In this document: positions 53,505 to 62,260 of the stretch, piece by piece
Position numbering within the stretch: the first letter of the stretch is position 1
Layout: each line of letters opens with the position of its first letter
From: Ruminococcus sp.
Lineage (GTDB): Bacteria > Bacillota > Clostridia > Oscillospirales > Ruminococcaceae
DNA: 64,000 nt
Assembly (NCBI GenBank): GCA_017626015.1
Contig: JAGAJO010000008.1
Location: 62,001 to 126,000, forward strand
Reading direction: 5' to 3'
The notes under the pieces: model-generated
Database searches by the model: none
What the model saw: the letters and a program-made list of their open reading frames with translations, nothing else
Told to the model about the DNA's origin: nothing
Position numbers and translations under genes: made by a program

Positions 53505-55535
53505 TCAACCGTTTGTCATTATGATAAGAAACGCTACGATAGCTACTACAAGTATAGCAAATCCGAACAGCTTGAGCAGCGTTTTGGAGAAATTCTTTTC
53601 CTGCTGCTTTTCTTTTTTGTATTCGTCGATGGCGCTGGGCTGATATTCCCTGTTCAGCTTTCCTCCCATAGTTGGATTGAGCATATCGTCAATGTTTATG
53701 TTTTTATATTTATTGCGTATCGCCGTTTTGGGATCGGATTCATCGACAGGAGCGTTTCCGTATGCTGAGTTAAGCAGCTTTTCATCAAATCTATCCATGT
53801 TTATAGCGTCCATGGTAACGGTTTTTTTACCTGTAGCCTGTCCGAGAGAATCGCCGTTGTCAAAAATATGTGTCGTGTCAACGCCCTTCATCATTTTGTT
53901 GGATTTGTTGGAGCGCAGCATTTTTATAAGAGCGTCGGTGTAAAGATTATCCTCTTCCTCCTGCTCAGTCAGTAATCTTTCGGCGGATTCATTTGTTTTG
54001 GATTCTACCTCGTCGATGATATCTGTCAGAGATCTGCGTTCGCTTGTTTTCTTTGCGGAAACAGGTTCCTCAGCGGCGTGCTGAGCAGTCTGTACAGTAC
54101 CCTTTGGAGCGGTCAGCTGTATCTCAGGCATATCCTGCGCAGGAGCGCTTTCGGAAAGTCCGTCAAGTCCGGTAAGGCTCACCTTGCGCCGTCTCGGCGC
54201 TTCGGCTGCCGTGAACGTAATATTTTCGGTAACAGCGGCAGGCTTTCCGGAGGGCATACTTCCTCCCGCAGCGGCAAAAGGATTGTACGGCTCCGACGAT
54301 GACATCTTCGTTTCTACAACGCCAAGGTTTTTATCTGGTGCGGGGGTTTCATGCTGAGCCTGTGCGGCAGTTGTCTGAGTACCTCCGTATATCTCCGGCT
54401 TGGGAGCTTCATTCTGCTCGGGGAATGAGATCTCAGGCGCCGGCTGAGCAGCGGTAGCGTCCAATGTAAGCTTCAGATCTGCGGCAGGAGCCGTCTGCTC
54501 CTGAACAGGCTTCGGTCTTGACCTTGGCTTGAGTACGTCGATAGCCTCCACGTGCTTGACCGGCGGAAGCTCCTCCTCCGTCTCATGCTCCTCCGGAACA
54601 AGAGAAACCCGTCTCTCCTGCGGTTCTTCCGCTGTGGTGTTCTGGGGAACAGGCGCAGGCTCGCTCGTTTCAGGCTCTCTTTCTCCGACGATAGCGTCGG
54701 CGGAGATCGCCTTGGCGGCAGCAAATTCATTGCTTTCCACGGCGGCTTCGTTTTCGGATTCAAAATTTACCATTTTGCCGGTAGTAACGTCAAAATACTC
54801 CTCGCCGTCCTTAACTGCGATCTTCAGCTTAGGAGCAGGCTGACCGGGAGCCGGCTTGTTCGCCTGCGGGATATCTATGTCCGGGAATACCTCGTCAACG
54901 TTCACATTTGCCTTCTTAAGGATATCCGTTGCGGTGCGGCATTTCATTGAGCCTCTTACCATTTCCTTGATAGGCAGCAGGATTATATCCTTGAAGGTCG
55001 TGTGGAAGGCGTCCATTGCTGCCGTCTCTGAACTGCCGATGACAGAATTCGGATAGCGGCTGTCGAAATACCTGCCCCACTGATCGGGTCCTGATTGTAT
55101 CATTTTATCTATGTATTTGCACAGAGGGACCCAAAGCTCAGGCTCCTCAAAGCTTCTGTCGTTGGTGATGAGCCACATATAGCATCTCAGGAAGCAGTCA
55201 TAGCAGCTTATATCCTCCAGATTCAGCATAACGTCGTCGATATTAAGCGCCTGAGAAAAGATCCCGTCGGAGTATGCGAAGCAGCGGTAGCCGTCGCTGG
55301 CAAGCTTTGCATAAGCCGTTCTGACGGTAGTTTCGTCCCGCTTGAAAGGAGGAAGGGACGGGAAGTCAAAGGGCGTGGTATAATTGTCAGCCTCGGGTGA
55401 GCCTGCCATTGCAAGCAGCTTCTGATAGGCGGCGTTGACTTGATCGTCCTCCGCCGTTACGGGTATGCCAAGAATTCGGTAAGGATTACAGGCAAACAGT
55501 TCTGTTGCGGTAATTCCCAGTGATTGATCGGACAA
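53505..55535 (-). CDS. Tail-anchored J-domain-like protein of unknown function
   Basis: The first 70 residues resemble a divergent J domain (NPYRILGIPVTAEDDQVNAA then YQKLLAMA and VRTAYAKLAS), but the HPD motif that activates DnaK is replaced by a PSLPP-containing loop. Cys-rich helical segments follow to about residue 230, then a 300-residue low-complexity linker rich in Pro, Ala, Glu and Thr, and a conserved-looking NPTMGGKLNREYQPSAIDEY stretch. A final transmembrane helix (about 652-674) has only a few residues after it, so the protein should be tail-anchored facing the cytoplasm. The family was not recognised. It is divergent from another uncharacterised cytoplasmic protein at 55983. Confidence 0.75.
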   Translation of the reverse strand: MSDQSLGITATELFACNPYRILGIPVTAEDDQVNAAYQKLLAMAGSPEADNYTTPFDFPSLPPFKRDETTVRTAYAKLASDGYRCFAYSDGIFSQALNIDDVMLNLEDISCYDCFLRCYMWLITNDRSFEEPELWVPLCKYIDKMIQSGPDQWGRYFDSRYPNSVIGSSETAAMDAFHTTFKDIILLPIKEMVRGSMKCRTATDILKKANVNVDEVFPDIDIPQANKPAPGQPAPKLKIAVKDGEEYFDVTTGKMVNFESENEAAVESNEFAAAKAISADAIVGEREPETSEPAPVPQNTTAEEPQERRVSLVPEEHETEEELPPVKHVEAIDVLKPRSRPKPVQEQTAPAADLKLTLDATAAQPAPEISFPEQNEAPKPEIYGGTQTTAAQAQHETPAPDKNLGVVETKMSSSEPYNPFAAAGGSMPSGKPAAVTENITFTAAEAPRRRKVSLTGLDGLSESAPAQDMPEIQLTAPKGTVQTAQHAAEEPVSAKKTSERRSLTDIIDEVESKTNESAERLLTEQEEEDNLYTDALIKMLRSNKSNKMMKGVDTTHIFDNGDSLGQATGKKTVTMDAINMDRFDEKLLNSAYGNAPVDESDPKTAIRNKYKNINIDDMLNPTMGGKLNREYQPSAIDEYKKEKQQEKNFSKTLLKLFGFAILVVAIVAFLIIMTNG

Positions 55536-55982
55536 TGTTAATCCCCCTTAATTTTTAATGAATACAGCATTGACGTTCCATTGTAAAGCATTTAAAAAGA
55601 ACATTCAATATGACAGCCGGACAACGTACAGAACGCCGCACCAGCGTCCCGCATCAAGCGGATATCTGATAGATTTAATATAAAATTAACTGGTTAAATC
55701 ATAATACATTTAATGCATACAATCCGACCAGTATGTACTATATATAAATTATAGCAAATAACGGCATAACATATATCAATATACATTGAATATTAAATTA
55801 CTAAATTATTAAATGAATACAAAATGCACAAAAAAATCCTTAAAATTTGTTTTAATTAGCTTGTGAAAAGTATTTGCAATTTCTGCTGAAATATAGTATA
55901 ATTATTATTGTATAGATAATTTATTGATGAAACTACGCTCTTTGAGTTATCTGATAAACTATCATGATCAGGGGGAAAATCT
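55536..55982. other. Divergent intergenic region
   Basis: The strongly A+T-rich 447-bp stretch separates divergent genes. The only supported element is a promoter for the rightward gene at 55874-55902. No ORF, repeat or RNA was recognised in it. Confidence 0.5.
55874..55902 (+). promoter_or_regulatory. Promoter of the acidic coiled-coil protein gene
   Basis: TTGCAA (55874-55879), 17-base spacer, consensus TATAAT (55897-55902). Confidence 0.7.
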
Positions 55983-56714
55983 ATGGGACTTTTTAATAAA
56001 AAGAAGCCTGCATCCGCAGCAAATACGGGGGAGGTAAAAAAAGCGCCTGCGGTCAATCCGGACGATATCTGGAATACGCCTGTCAAAAAGCAGACGGTAT
56101 CATTAAAGGAATCAAAATATGACGAGCCTAAGCCTGAGAAGCTGGAGGTCGAATCCATTGAGCCGGAAGTGATCAAGAAAAAAATGGCTCAGCTTGAAAA
56201 GGAAATAGCAGAGAAGAAAAGTCAGCCCGTGAAAACTCATGCGGATTACGGCACCAGTACTGTTGACGATGAGGAGATCGCAGACGCTCAGGCAGAGTAT
56301 GAAAAGCTCTACGAGGTGGAGCATGAAAAGTACGTCAAGTCTCATTACGAGGATATAACCGTTGCCTCTGAGAGCGGAATGGCGGAAAAAATGGAGGCAA
56401 TGTATGCCGAGCATGAGCAGAAGCGTCAGGAGCTTGAAAATACCGAGTTTGAATTCAGCGAGGTAGGTCAGGCGGAGGTAGACGAAAAGCTTGTGGATCT
56501 GCCGTATGCCAAGAAGCCGGAGGACTATCCCGAGTATAAGGATATCCAGGCTGTCAGTCAGGAGCCGGATGAGGAGGCTCTGGAGAAGCTGGGAAGGATA
56601 GATCACAGCGGCGATCCGGATTATATCAAGGAGGTTTCCGACGAGCTGCTTTCGCAGAAGGTCAAGGAATTTGAAGCCAAGTACGGAAACGCTCCGGAGA
56701 ATACGGAGGGCTGA
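55983..56714 (+). CDS. Acidic coiled-coil protein of unknown function
   Basis: The 243-residue protein starts MGLFNKKKPASAANTGEVKK and is strongly acidic, with predicted coiled coil at about residues 60-165 (many Glu, Lys and Gln). It has no signal peptide or transmembrane segment. GGGGG lies seven bases before the ATG. I do not recognise a family. It stands divergent to the J-domain-like gene, and both products are cytoplasmic low-complexity proteins, so a shared pathway is possible but unproven. Confidence 0.65.
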   Translation: MGLFNKKKPASAANTGEVKKAPAVNPDDIWNTPVKKQTVSLKESKYDEPKPEKLEVESIEPEVIKKKMAQLEKEIAEKKSQPVKTHADYGTSTVDDEEIADAQAEYEKLYEVEHEKYVKSHYEDITVASESGMAEKMEAMYAEHEQKRQELENTEFEFSEVGQAEVDEKLVDLPYAKKPEDYPEYKDIQAVSQEPDEEALEKLGRIDHSGDPDYIKEVSDELLSQKVKEFEAKYGNAPENTEG

Positions 56715-56869
56715 ACGCAGGCATTCCGTGCCGGCTGAGGGTCTTATGCCGGTAAAACGGAAATATACAGGCAGTACCGCATGATCACCGTCTTACGGCT
56801 TTATGTTCTTGCTTGCATATTTTTCGTTATATTAGCCAAATTATTCTTGATATACGTCAGTATGCCTGT

Positions 56870-56935
56870 GTCAGACCCGGGCGGTCTGACGAAAAATCTG
56901 ACTGCGCAATACGCACAAAATGTTCGTGCGTTTTT
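56870..56935 (+). terminator. Two hairpins after the coiled-coil protein gene
   Basis: GTCAGACC/GGTCTGAC (56870-56890) is followed by ACGCAC/GTGCGT (56911-56931) with a TTTT tail. The short open frame 56781-56990 runs through both hairpins and is not credible as a gene. The remainder of 56715-57035 holds nothing I can support. Confidence 0.6.
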
Positions 56936-57035
56936 GCCTATGCCGCACGGCGGCAATTTCGGCTGGCGCCTTTACAGACGCCGGTCATAAGTTGTTTTAT
57001 TTTGTATTAAATTTTTTTGTTGGGAGCGAAGAACA

Positions 57036-57545
57036 TTGAACATCAACACCGATAACGCAATAATAAAGTTTTCCGATGTGGGAAAGAATTTTCCCTATGA
57101 CAAGCTTTTTTATGCTACCTTGAATAAGTATATCCTGGAGTATAAAAACGCTAGGCTCGATAAGCTGACGGATCATGACGCATCTGTATGCCTTGCAAGG
57201 ATCATAAGGAAAATGGAAGTGAACGACGTTCCTGTTCAGCAGTTTTTCAAGGAGGAGCTGGACGCATGGTCGGACGTTTCAAACTATACGAGGGTACTTA
57301 GACTCTGCGATCTTATGGCGAGAGACATCTTCTGCTGCTTTGACAAGAACCGTTACGACGAAAACGGCGATTTTGCCCGTGTTGACAGGATCTATTGTGT
57401 AAACAACGACGGAGAGAGGGATTACATCACTTTGGAGGAATATGTTCGTTCCGGGCTGTTTAAAAAGGTCCTTACGCCTGAAAGCGAATATTTCCAGGAT
57501 CTTATGGAGAGAAACCGCAGGGGTCTTCTTCCTAAATCCAAGTAA
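57036..57545 (+). CDS. Conserved hypothetical protein
   Basis: The 169-residue protein begins at TTG behind GGGAG. It is a soluble mixed alpha/beta protein with no signal peptide, membrane segment or recognisable motif; the centre (VLRLCDLMARDIFCCFDKNR) is Cys-rich and helical. It ends in a 19-bp tandem duplication that repeats its last codons and stop, so the second copy lies after the stop. It is 41 bases from the cyclophilin gene and probably co-transcribed. Confidence 0.6.
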   Translation: MNINTDNAIIKFSDVGKNFPYDKLFYATLNKYILEYKNARLDKLTDHDASVCLARIIRKMEVNDVPVQQFFKEELDAWSDVSNYTRVLRLCDLMARDIFCCFDKNRYDENGDFARVDRIYCVNNDGERDYITLEEYVRSGLFKKVLTPESEYFQDLMERNRRGLLPKSK

Positions 57546-57569
57546 TTTTTCTAAATCCAAGTAATTTTT
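57532..57569 (+). repeat. 19-bp tandem duplication across the stop codon
   Basis: CTAAATCCAAGTAATTTTT occurs twice in perfect tandem (57532-57550, 57551-57569). The first copy ends the upstream gene (…KSK-stop); the second is the spacer before the cyclophilin ribosome-binding site. Confidence 0.9.
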
Positions 57570-57586
57570 TGATGAGGAGTATGTAT

Positions 57587-58060
57587 ATGGTAAATATAGA
57601 AATGGAAAACGGTAAGACTATCAGGATCGAGCTTTATCCTGAAATTGCGCCTATAACGGTCGCAAACTTTGAAAAGCTTGTAAAAGAGGGCTTTTATGAC
57701 GGACTTATTTTCCACCGTGTTATCAAGGGCTTTATGATACAGGGCGGAGATCCCCAGGGCAACGGAATGGGCGGCTCAAAGGATAAAATAAAGGGAGAGT
57801 TTGCTTCTAACGGAGTTAAAAACGATCTTAAACACACAAGAGGTGTCATATCCATGGCAAGATCTATGATGCGTGATTCGGCAAGCTCGCAGTTTTTTAT
57901 CATGCACAAGGACGCTCCTCATCTTGACGGCGAATATGCCGCATTCGGCAGAGTTGTGGAGGGTATGGACGTTGTTGACGAGATCGCATCCGTTGATGTT
58001 GATTTCAACGACAAGCCCCTGATCGATCAGGTAATGAAAAAGGTTACTATTTCGGAATAA
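57587..58060 (+). CDS. Cyclophilin-type peptidyl-prolyl cis-trans isomerase
   Basis: The enzyme speeds proline isomerisation during protein folding in the cytoplasm. The ATG at 57587 is preferred because GAGGAG lies seven bases before it. The 157-residue product is a complete single-domain cyclophilin: FHRVIKGFMIQGGDPQGNG with the catalytic Arg, SMARSMMRDSASSQFFIMHK, and HLDGEYAAFGRVVEGMDVV. No signal peptide is present. It contrasts with the anchored, motif-less cyclophilin at 52587. Confidence 0.95.
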   Translation: MVNIEMENGKTIRIELYPEIAPITVANFEKLVKEGFYDGLIFHRVIKGFMIQGGDPQGNGMGGSKDKIKGEFASNGVKNDLKHTRGVISMARSMMRDSASSQFFIMHKDAPHLDGEYAAFGRVVEGMDVVDEIASVDVDFNDKPLIDQVMKKVTISE

Positions 58061-58065
58061 AAGAT

Positions 58066-58146
58066 AAACAGGCTGCTGCATACCGGCATTACGACGGTCA
58101 GTTTCACGGCGGGGTATAAAAGACCTGAAGCGCGGCAGCTGTTTTT
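58066..58146 (+). terminator. Terminator of the cyclophilin gene
   Basis: AAACAGGCTGCTGC and GCGGCAGCTGTTT pair across a 50-base loop (one bulged G) and are followed by TTTT. Confidence 0.6.
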
Positions 58147-58204
58147 GTATTTCTGTACCCGGAGGATTCCGGCATGATATTTTGATGCGGGGAGGGTTGC
58201 TGCT

Positions 58205-60109
58205 GTGTCCGGACGAGTTGTTATAGGCGTTTGCTTCTGCGGAACCGGCGAGGAGTACCACGATAAAATATGCAATGGGATTATGGATTACACTACTACG
58301 CTTGAGAATGTCAGGCTGATCTTTTATACGTCGTTTCTAAATTCGGACGAAAGCTCAAACTATGCCACGGGAGAGCTGAGTGTGTTTGATCTTATAGATT
58401 ACAACAGGCTGGACGGAATGATAATCCTTGGTCAGACGATCAAGGACGATACTGTCCTTGATAAAATTATCACCGGATGTCTGAAAAACGGCGTAAAAAC
58501 CGTGTGCTACGATTATTCCACCGACAGATGCTCCTGCGTTGTACACGACAGCTTCAAGGCAGTGTACGACCTTACCTGTCATCTTATAAAGGAGCATGGC
58601 TGTAAAAAAATAAATTTTATGACCGGCAGCAAAACGCAGGTCGTTTCCCTTGAACGCTCCAACGCCTATATGAAGGCGCTTTCGGACAACGGACTGCCTG
58701 TGAGCCGGGACAGGATCGGCGAGGGTATGTGGTGGACATATACAGCCGAGCAGGAATGTCTCCGCTGGCTTGACGAGGGTATGGAGTTTGACGGAGTCGT
58801 GTGTGCGAACGATCTTATGGCGATGTCGGTCATCAAGGCTCTCAGATCCAGGGGGATAAGAGTTCCAGAGGATGTTAAGGTCGCAGGCTACGACAAAATC
58901 AAGGAAGGCTTTTATCATAAGCCAGCCATAACCACTGCGGGCTTCCATTTTGCTGATGACGTCAGGATCGCAGTGGATATTATCCTTGGCGCAAAGCCTG
59001 AGGGAGAGTATGTAAGGGAGCTGGAGCTTGTTTTCAGAAAAAGCTGCGGCTGCTGCGGCGCCGAACCAACTCAGGAAAAGACAAACATTTATCACCGTTC
59101 TATGTACGATTGCATAGACGGTATCGATGCGAATAACAGTCAGATGTACAGCCTCGTGTCGGCTATGATAGAGCAGAAAAATGCAGGTAAATCCTTTGAG
59201 CTGCTCAATGCATATATACAGGGTCTGTGGACTTCAAAGCTGTGGGTATGCATCAATAAGGAGCTTATCGTTGAGGGCGCTCCCGATCTCAGCCGAAGAT
59301 TTGATAATCTCAACAATATGTCAAGGCATTATTCGGCGCAGGCAAGGGTTATCGCTGCGAAGGACAGCAATGTTAAGGAAGAAATGATCGTCAGACCCTC
59401 GGAGGAGCTGTGTCCCGATTTTGACAGACGGCTTGACGAGTGCAAAAATCTTATGGTCTTTCCTTTGCATATAAACGACTTTATACTGGGCTATGTGGTC
59501 AAGGAGCACGCAGCAAACTTCTATATGGATAAATGGAAGGCGATATGCATGAATCTTTCCACCGCTTTGCTGGCGGTGAAACAGAAAAACGATATGCGCA
59601 TCGCTAATCTCAGGCTTGAGGAGGCATACCGACGGGATCCTATGACGCAGATATACAACCGCCGGGGATTTTTCTACGAAATGAAAAAACACCTTATGAC
59701 CTCAAGAAACAAGACTATGCTTGTGGTTTCAGTCGATCTGGACGGACTGAAAAGCATAAACGACAGCTACGGTCACAAGGAGGGCGATAATGCGATCATA
59801 ACGGTGGCCAGGGCAATGGTCAAGGCAGCGGAGGACGGATTGTTCTGCGCACGTTTTGGCGGAGACGAATTTATCGCAGCGGGCAGCTATAATGAGGACT
59901 GCGGATTTGAGGAGAGATTCCTTGAGCTTCTCTGCGAATATAATACAGGCTCCAAGAAGCCTTACAATGTTATGGCAAGCGTTGGATGCGTCGTTCAGGA
60001 GTGCAGCAGCTTCAACGAGCTTGACAGGCTCATTAAGCTTGCAGATGAAAAAATGTATTTGAGAAAGACCTGCTGTGGCAGGGGCTGCCGCAATACACCG
60101 GAAATATAA
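58205..60109 (+). CDS. Soluble LacI-type sensor fused to a GGDEF diguanylate cyclase domain
   Basis: Residues 1-290 form a LacI/periplasmic-binding-protein-like fold without a DNA-binding HTH: RVVIGVCFCGTGEEYHDKIC at the start, FDGVVCANDLMAMSVIKALR near 195, and IRVPEDVKVAGYDK. A helical linker follows, then a GGDEF domain (about 470-634) with DPMTQIYNRRGFF, VSVDLDGLKSINDSYGH and the intact catalytic motif FGGDEF near 549. The I-site RxxD is absent. There is no transmembrane helix or signal peptide, so it should sense an intracellular ligand, probably a sugar, and make c-di-GMP. The start is GTG behind GGGGAGGG. PilB with its MshEN domain is a possible effector. Confidence 0.88.
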   Translation: MSGRVVIGVCFCGTGEEYHDKICNGIMDYTTTLENVRLIFYTSFLNSDESSNYATGELSVFDLIDYNRLDGMIILGQTIKDDTVLDKIITGCLKNGVKTVCYDYSTDRCSCVVHDSFKAVYDLTCHLIKEHGCKKINFMTGSKTQVVSLERSNAYMKALSDNGLPVSRDRIGEGMWWTYTAEQECLRWLDEGMEFDGVVCANDLMAMSVIKALRSRGIRVPEDVKVAGYDKIKEGFYHKPAITTAGFHFADDVRIAVDIILGAKPEGEYVRELELVFRKSCGCCGAEPTQEKTNIYHRSMYDCIDGIDANNSQMYSLVSAMIEQKNAGKSFELLNAYIQGLWTSKLWVCINKELIVEGAPDLSRRFDNLNNMSRHYSAQARVIAAKDSNVKEEMIVRPSEELCPDFDRRLDECKNLMVFPLHINDFILGYVVKEHAANFYMDKWKAICMNLSTALLAVKQKNDMRIANLRLEEAYRRDPMTQIYNRRGFFYEMKKHLMTSRNKTMLVVSVDLDGLKSINDSYGHKEGDNAIITVARAMVKAAEDGLFCARFGGDEFIAAGSYNEDCGFEERFLELLCEYNTGSKKPYNVMASVGCVVQECSSFNELDRLIKLADEKMYLRKTCCGRGCRNTPEI

Positions 60110-60183
60110 GGATCCGCTTTCGGACGGCTGCGCAGGATATTCATTGACGATATCCGTATGCGCAGTCAGTTAAGGCGGATCCT
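60109..60183 (+). terminator. Large nested hairpin between the GGDEF and cohesin genes
   Basis: AGGATCCGC (60109-60117) pairs with GCGGATCCT (60175-60183). Nested inside are CTGCGCA/TGCGCAG and the palindrome-like GGATATTCATTGACGATATC. It may end transcription or separate expression of the two genes. Confidence 0.5.
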
Positions 60184-60213
60184 GACTTTGAAACTTTTGG
60201 GAGCGAATAACTT

Positions 60214-61500
60214 ATGAAACTAAAAAAAGCCGCCGCTGCTGTCTTTGCGGCAATGATATTCGCAGCTTCGGCTGCAACGACGGTCTGTGCGGATTACGAC
60301 AACAATTATGATCCGAATACCGATTACGGCACGGATAACGGCTATACGCAGTCGGATACGTCTGTTTCCACGGCTGCGCCTGTGCTGGAAAACCCTCCGG
60401 TCTCCGCAGGAAACGAGGTAACAAGCGTTTATACGGCTGCTACAGTTCAGACAACAACGACTCTGGTTCCCGATAAGCCTACCTCCAAGCCTGCAACTAT
60501 CAAGCTGGACGTCGGCGAGGTAAAAAACGGAGAATTTAAGGTAAAGGTGAAAATAGACAGCGAGTCACTTATCTCCAACGCATCTTTTTCAATATCATAC
60601 GATACCGCTCTTATGGAATATGTAAGCTATGAACCGAGCAGCGACGCAGGAGGAATGGCTGTAGAAAACTGCTTTGACGGCAAGTTTGTGTATAACTACG
60701 TCAATAAGGACGGATCGGAATACGACGGGACATACGTTACGCTGAAATTCAGGCTGCTGGACGAAAATATGATATCGTCGGTTCTGTATCTTTCGGTCAC
60801 GTCCCTTGACGACAATAATCTGATACCTATTTCTTATTTCACCGATAACGGCATCGTCACCAACGGAGAGGCTGAAACTACAACTTCTCAGACGGCGGAA
60901 AAACCTGTTGAGATCAATATTCCCAAGGCTGACGTGCCTGTGGAGCTGGCTGAATTCGGAATAGAAAATATTGAAAAGTGTACGGTGAAAAACGGAGATG
61001 TACTTCTGTATCAGAACGGAGCGGTGCTGACGTTGGAAATGGGAAGTACCGAAATAGAGGTCACGCATACGGACGGCAGCAGGAAGCTGTATATTATAAA
61101 CGTGGTCGAGGCTGCGGAAAATTCCGGCATATCATCGTCTGCTGTAGAGGCTTCGGCTAAGCCCAAGGGTACGGTCAGGACGGCGAAGCAGGGTAAAAAT
61201 TCTCTCAGGAATGTGATAATACTTGGCGCAGTGACCCTTGCGGTAATACTGATCATAGTCGAGTACATAGTAATTATGAAGCCCTTTGGCAAAAAAGCCG
61301 AAAAGCCGCTGGAGATCCCCGAGGAGGACGAGCAGGGCAGCGAGGAAATGAGGGCGGAGCTTGAAAAGGCTATCGCCGCAAAGAATGCCGCTTCCAGAAA
61401 GGCAAGAGGAGAGGGAGAATTTTCCGAGACCGCACAGATAAATAAGGAGCTTGTAGCCAAAGGATTTATTCTTACCGACGATTCGGACGATGACGAATAA
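60214..61500 (+). CDS. Membrane-anchored cohesin-like surface protein with cytoplasmic tail
   Basis: The 428-residue protein has a signal peptide (MKLKKAAAAVFAAMIFAASA, cleavage after VCA near 27) and a Thr/Ser-rich linker (30-92). A cohesin-like domain (about 94-218) follows, with IKLDVGEVKNGEFKVKVKI, ASFSISYDTALMEYVSYEP and YVTLKFRLLD. A second beta-sandwich (about 230-300, cadherin-like pattern), a transmembrane helix (332-353) and an acidic cytoplasmic tail of about 75 residues come next. Cohesins bind dockerin modules in cellulosomes. Unusually, the anchor is a transmembrane helix with a sizeable inside tail rather than a sortase motif or S-layer module. No dockerin protein is in the window. 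GGGAG precedes the ATG. Confidence 0.8.
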   Translation: MKLKKAAAAVFAAMIFAASAATTVCADYDNNYDPNTDYGTDNGYTQSDTSVSTAAPVLENPPVSAGNEVTSVYTAATVQTTTTLVPDKPTSKPATIKLDVGEVKNGEFKVKVKIDSESLISNASFSISYDTALMEYVSYEPSSDAGGMAVENCFDGKFVYNYVNKDGSEYDGTYVTLKFRLLDENMISSVLYLSVTSLDDNNLIPISYFTDNGIVTNGEAETTTSQTAEKPVEINIPKADVPVELAEFGIENIEKCTVKNGDVLLYQNGAVLTLEMGSTEIEVTHTDGSRKLYIINVVEAAENSGISSSAVEASAKPKGTVRTAKQGKNSLRNVIILGAVTLAVILIIVEYIVIMKPFGKKAEKPLEIPEEDEQGSEEMRAELEKAIAAKNAASRKARGEGEFSETAQINKELVAKGFILTDDSDDDE

Positions 61501-61560
61501 AAGGTTGGCAGGATCCGCAGATCGGTGAAAGCTTTAAAACATCAGACAGGTCTGTTACAT

Positions 61561-61596
61561 ATCCGCTCGGATACATGATCCGGGCGGATTTTTTTA
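61561..61596 (+). terminator. Terminator of the cohesin-like gene
   Basis: ATCCGCTCGGAT and ATCCGGGCGGAT form a 12-bp stem with one mismatch (61561-61589), followed by TTTTTT. Confidence 0.85.
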
Positions 61597-61660
61597 TGCC
61601 TGATCCCTGCGTGAAGTTTCCGTGTGGAAAAGTTTATAAAAAATTTATACATTTTATTTA

Positions 61661-61689
61661 TTGAATAATTACCTGATTTATGCTATTAT
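61661..61689 (+). promoter_or_regulatory. Probable promoter of the ECF sigma operon
   Basis: TTGAAT (61661-61666), 17-base spacer, TATTAT (61684-61689), about 38 bases before the start codon. Confidence 0.5.
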
Positions 61690-61726
61690 TATACCATAAT
61701 TATATTTTTATCGGAGTAGTGATGCT

Positions 61727-62260
61727 ATGCTTGCGGTTTACCTGACGCTGATCGACGAAGAAGATACGGACGTCTTTGAGATGATATACATAAAATACAA
61801 AAAGCTTTTCTTCGTGAGATCTATGGAGATACTGAACAATATCCAGCTTGCTGAGGACGCTGTTTCGGAGACTTTTTTCTCGCTTGCAAAAAATTTTAAA
61901 AAAGTTCACAATTTAAATCCATCCGAAATCCTTGCTTTGGCGATTATAATAAATAAGAACATAACGTTTAAGATCTATAACGGAGAGAAAAAGCATTTGG
62001 ATTATGACGATCACGAGGATCTTACAGAGGATAGCGGCGATTTTTCTCTTGAGGACACGGTAGAGGACAGAGCAATCTTAAGCGCAGTTAAAAAGCTGCC
62101 GGGCGTGTACAGGGATATTATAATGATGAAATATTATTACGATCTTACGGTAGACGATATCGTAAAAATGATCGGCATACCTCTGGGTACTGTAAAATAT
62201 CGTCTTTCAAAAGCAAGGCAGCTTCTGAGAAAGGAGTTGAAAGGTTGTGAACGACCTTAA
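61727..62260 (+). CDS. ECF-type RNA polymerase sigma factor
   Basis: The 177-residue protein has region 2 (about 15-80: FEMIYIKYKKLFFVRSMEIL, then AEDAVSETFFSLAKNF) and region 4 (about 118-172: VKKLPGVYRDIIMMKYYYDL, then IGIPLGTVKYRLSKARQLLR), without region 1 or a full region 3, as in ECF factors. GGAG precedes the ATG. It overlaps the following DUF4367 gene by 14 bases, the classic sigma/anti-sigma arrangement. It is likely released in response to an envelope signal. Targets are not visible, but the secreted protein gene at 63085 is a candidate. Confidence 0.9.
   Translation: MLAVYLTLIDEEDTDVFEMIYIKYKKLFFVRSMEILNNIQLAEDAVSETFFSLAKNFKKVHNLNPSEILALAIIINKNITFKIYNGEKKHLDYDDHEDLTEDSGDFSLEDTVEDRAILSAVKKLPGVYRDIIMMKYYYDLTVDDIVKMIGIPLGTVKYRLSKARQLLRKELKGCERP

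Noticed and set aside
56781-56990. 69-codon open frame with a hydrophobic start
   Set aside because: It has no ribosome-binding site and runs through two terminator hairpins.
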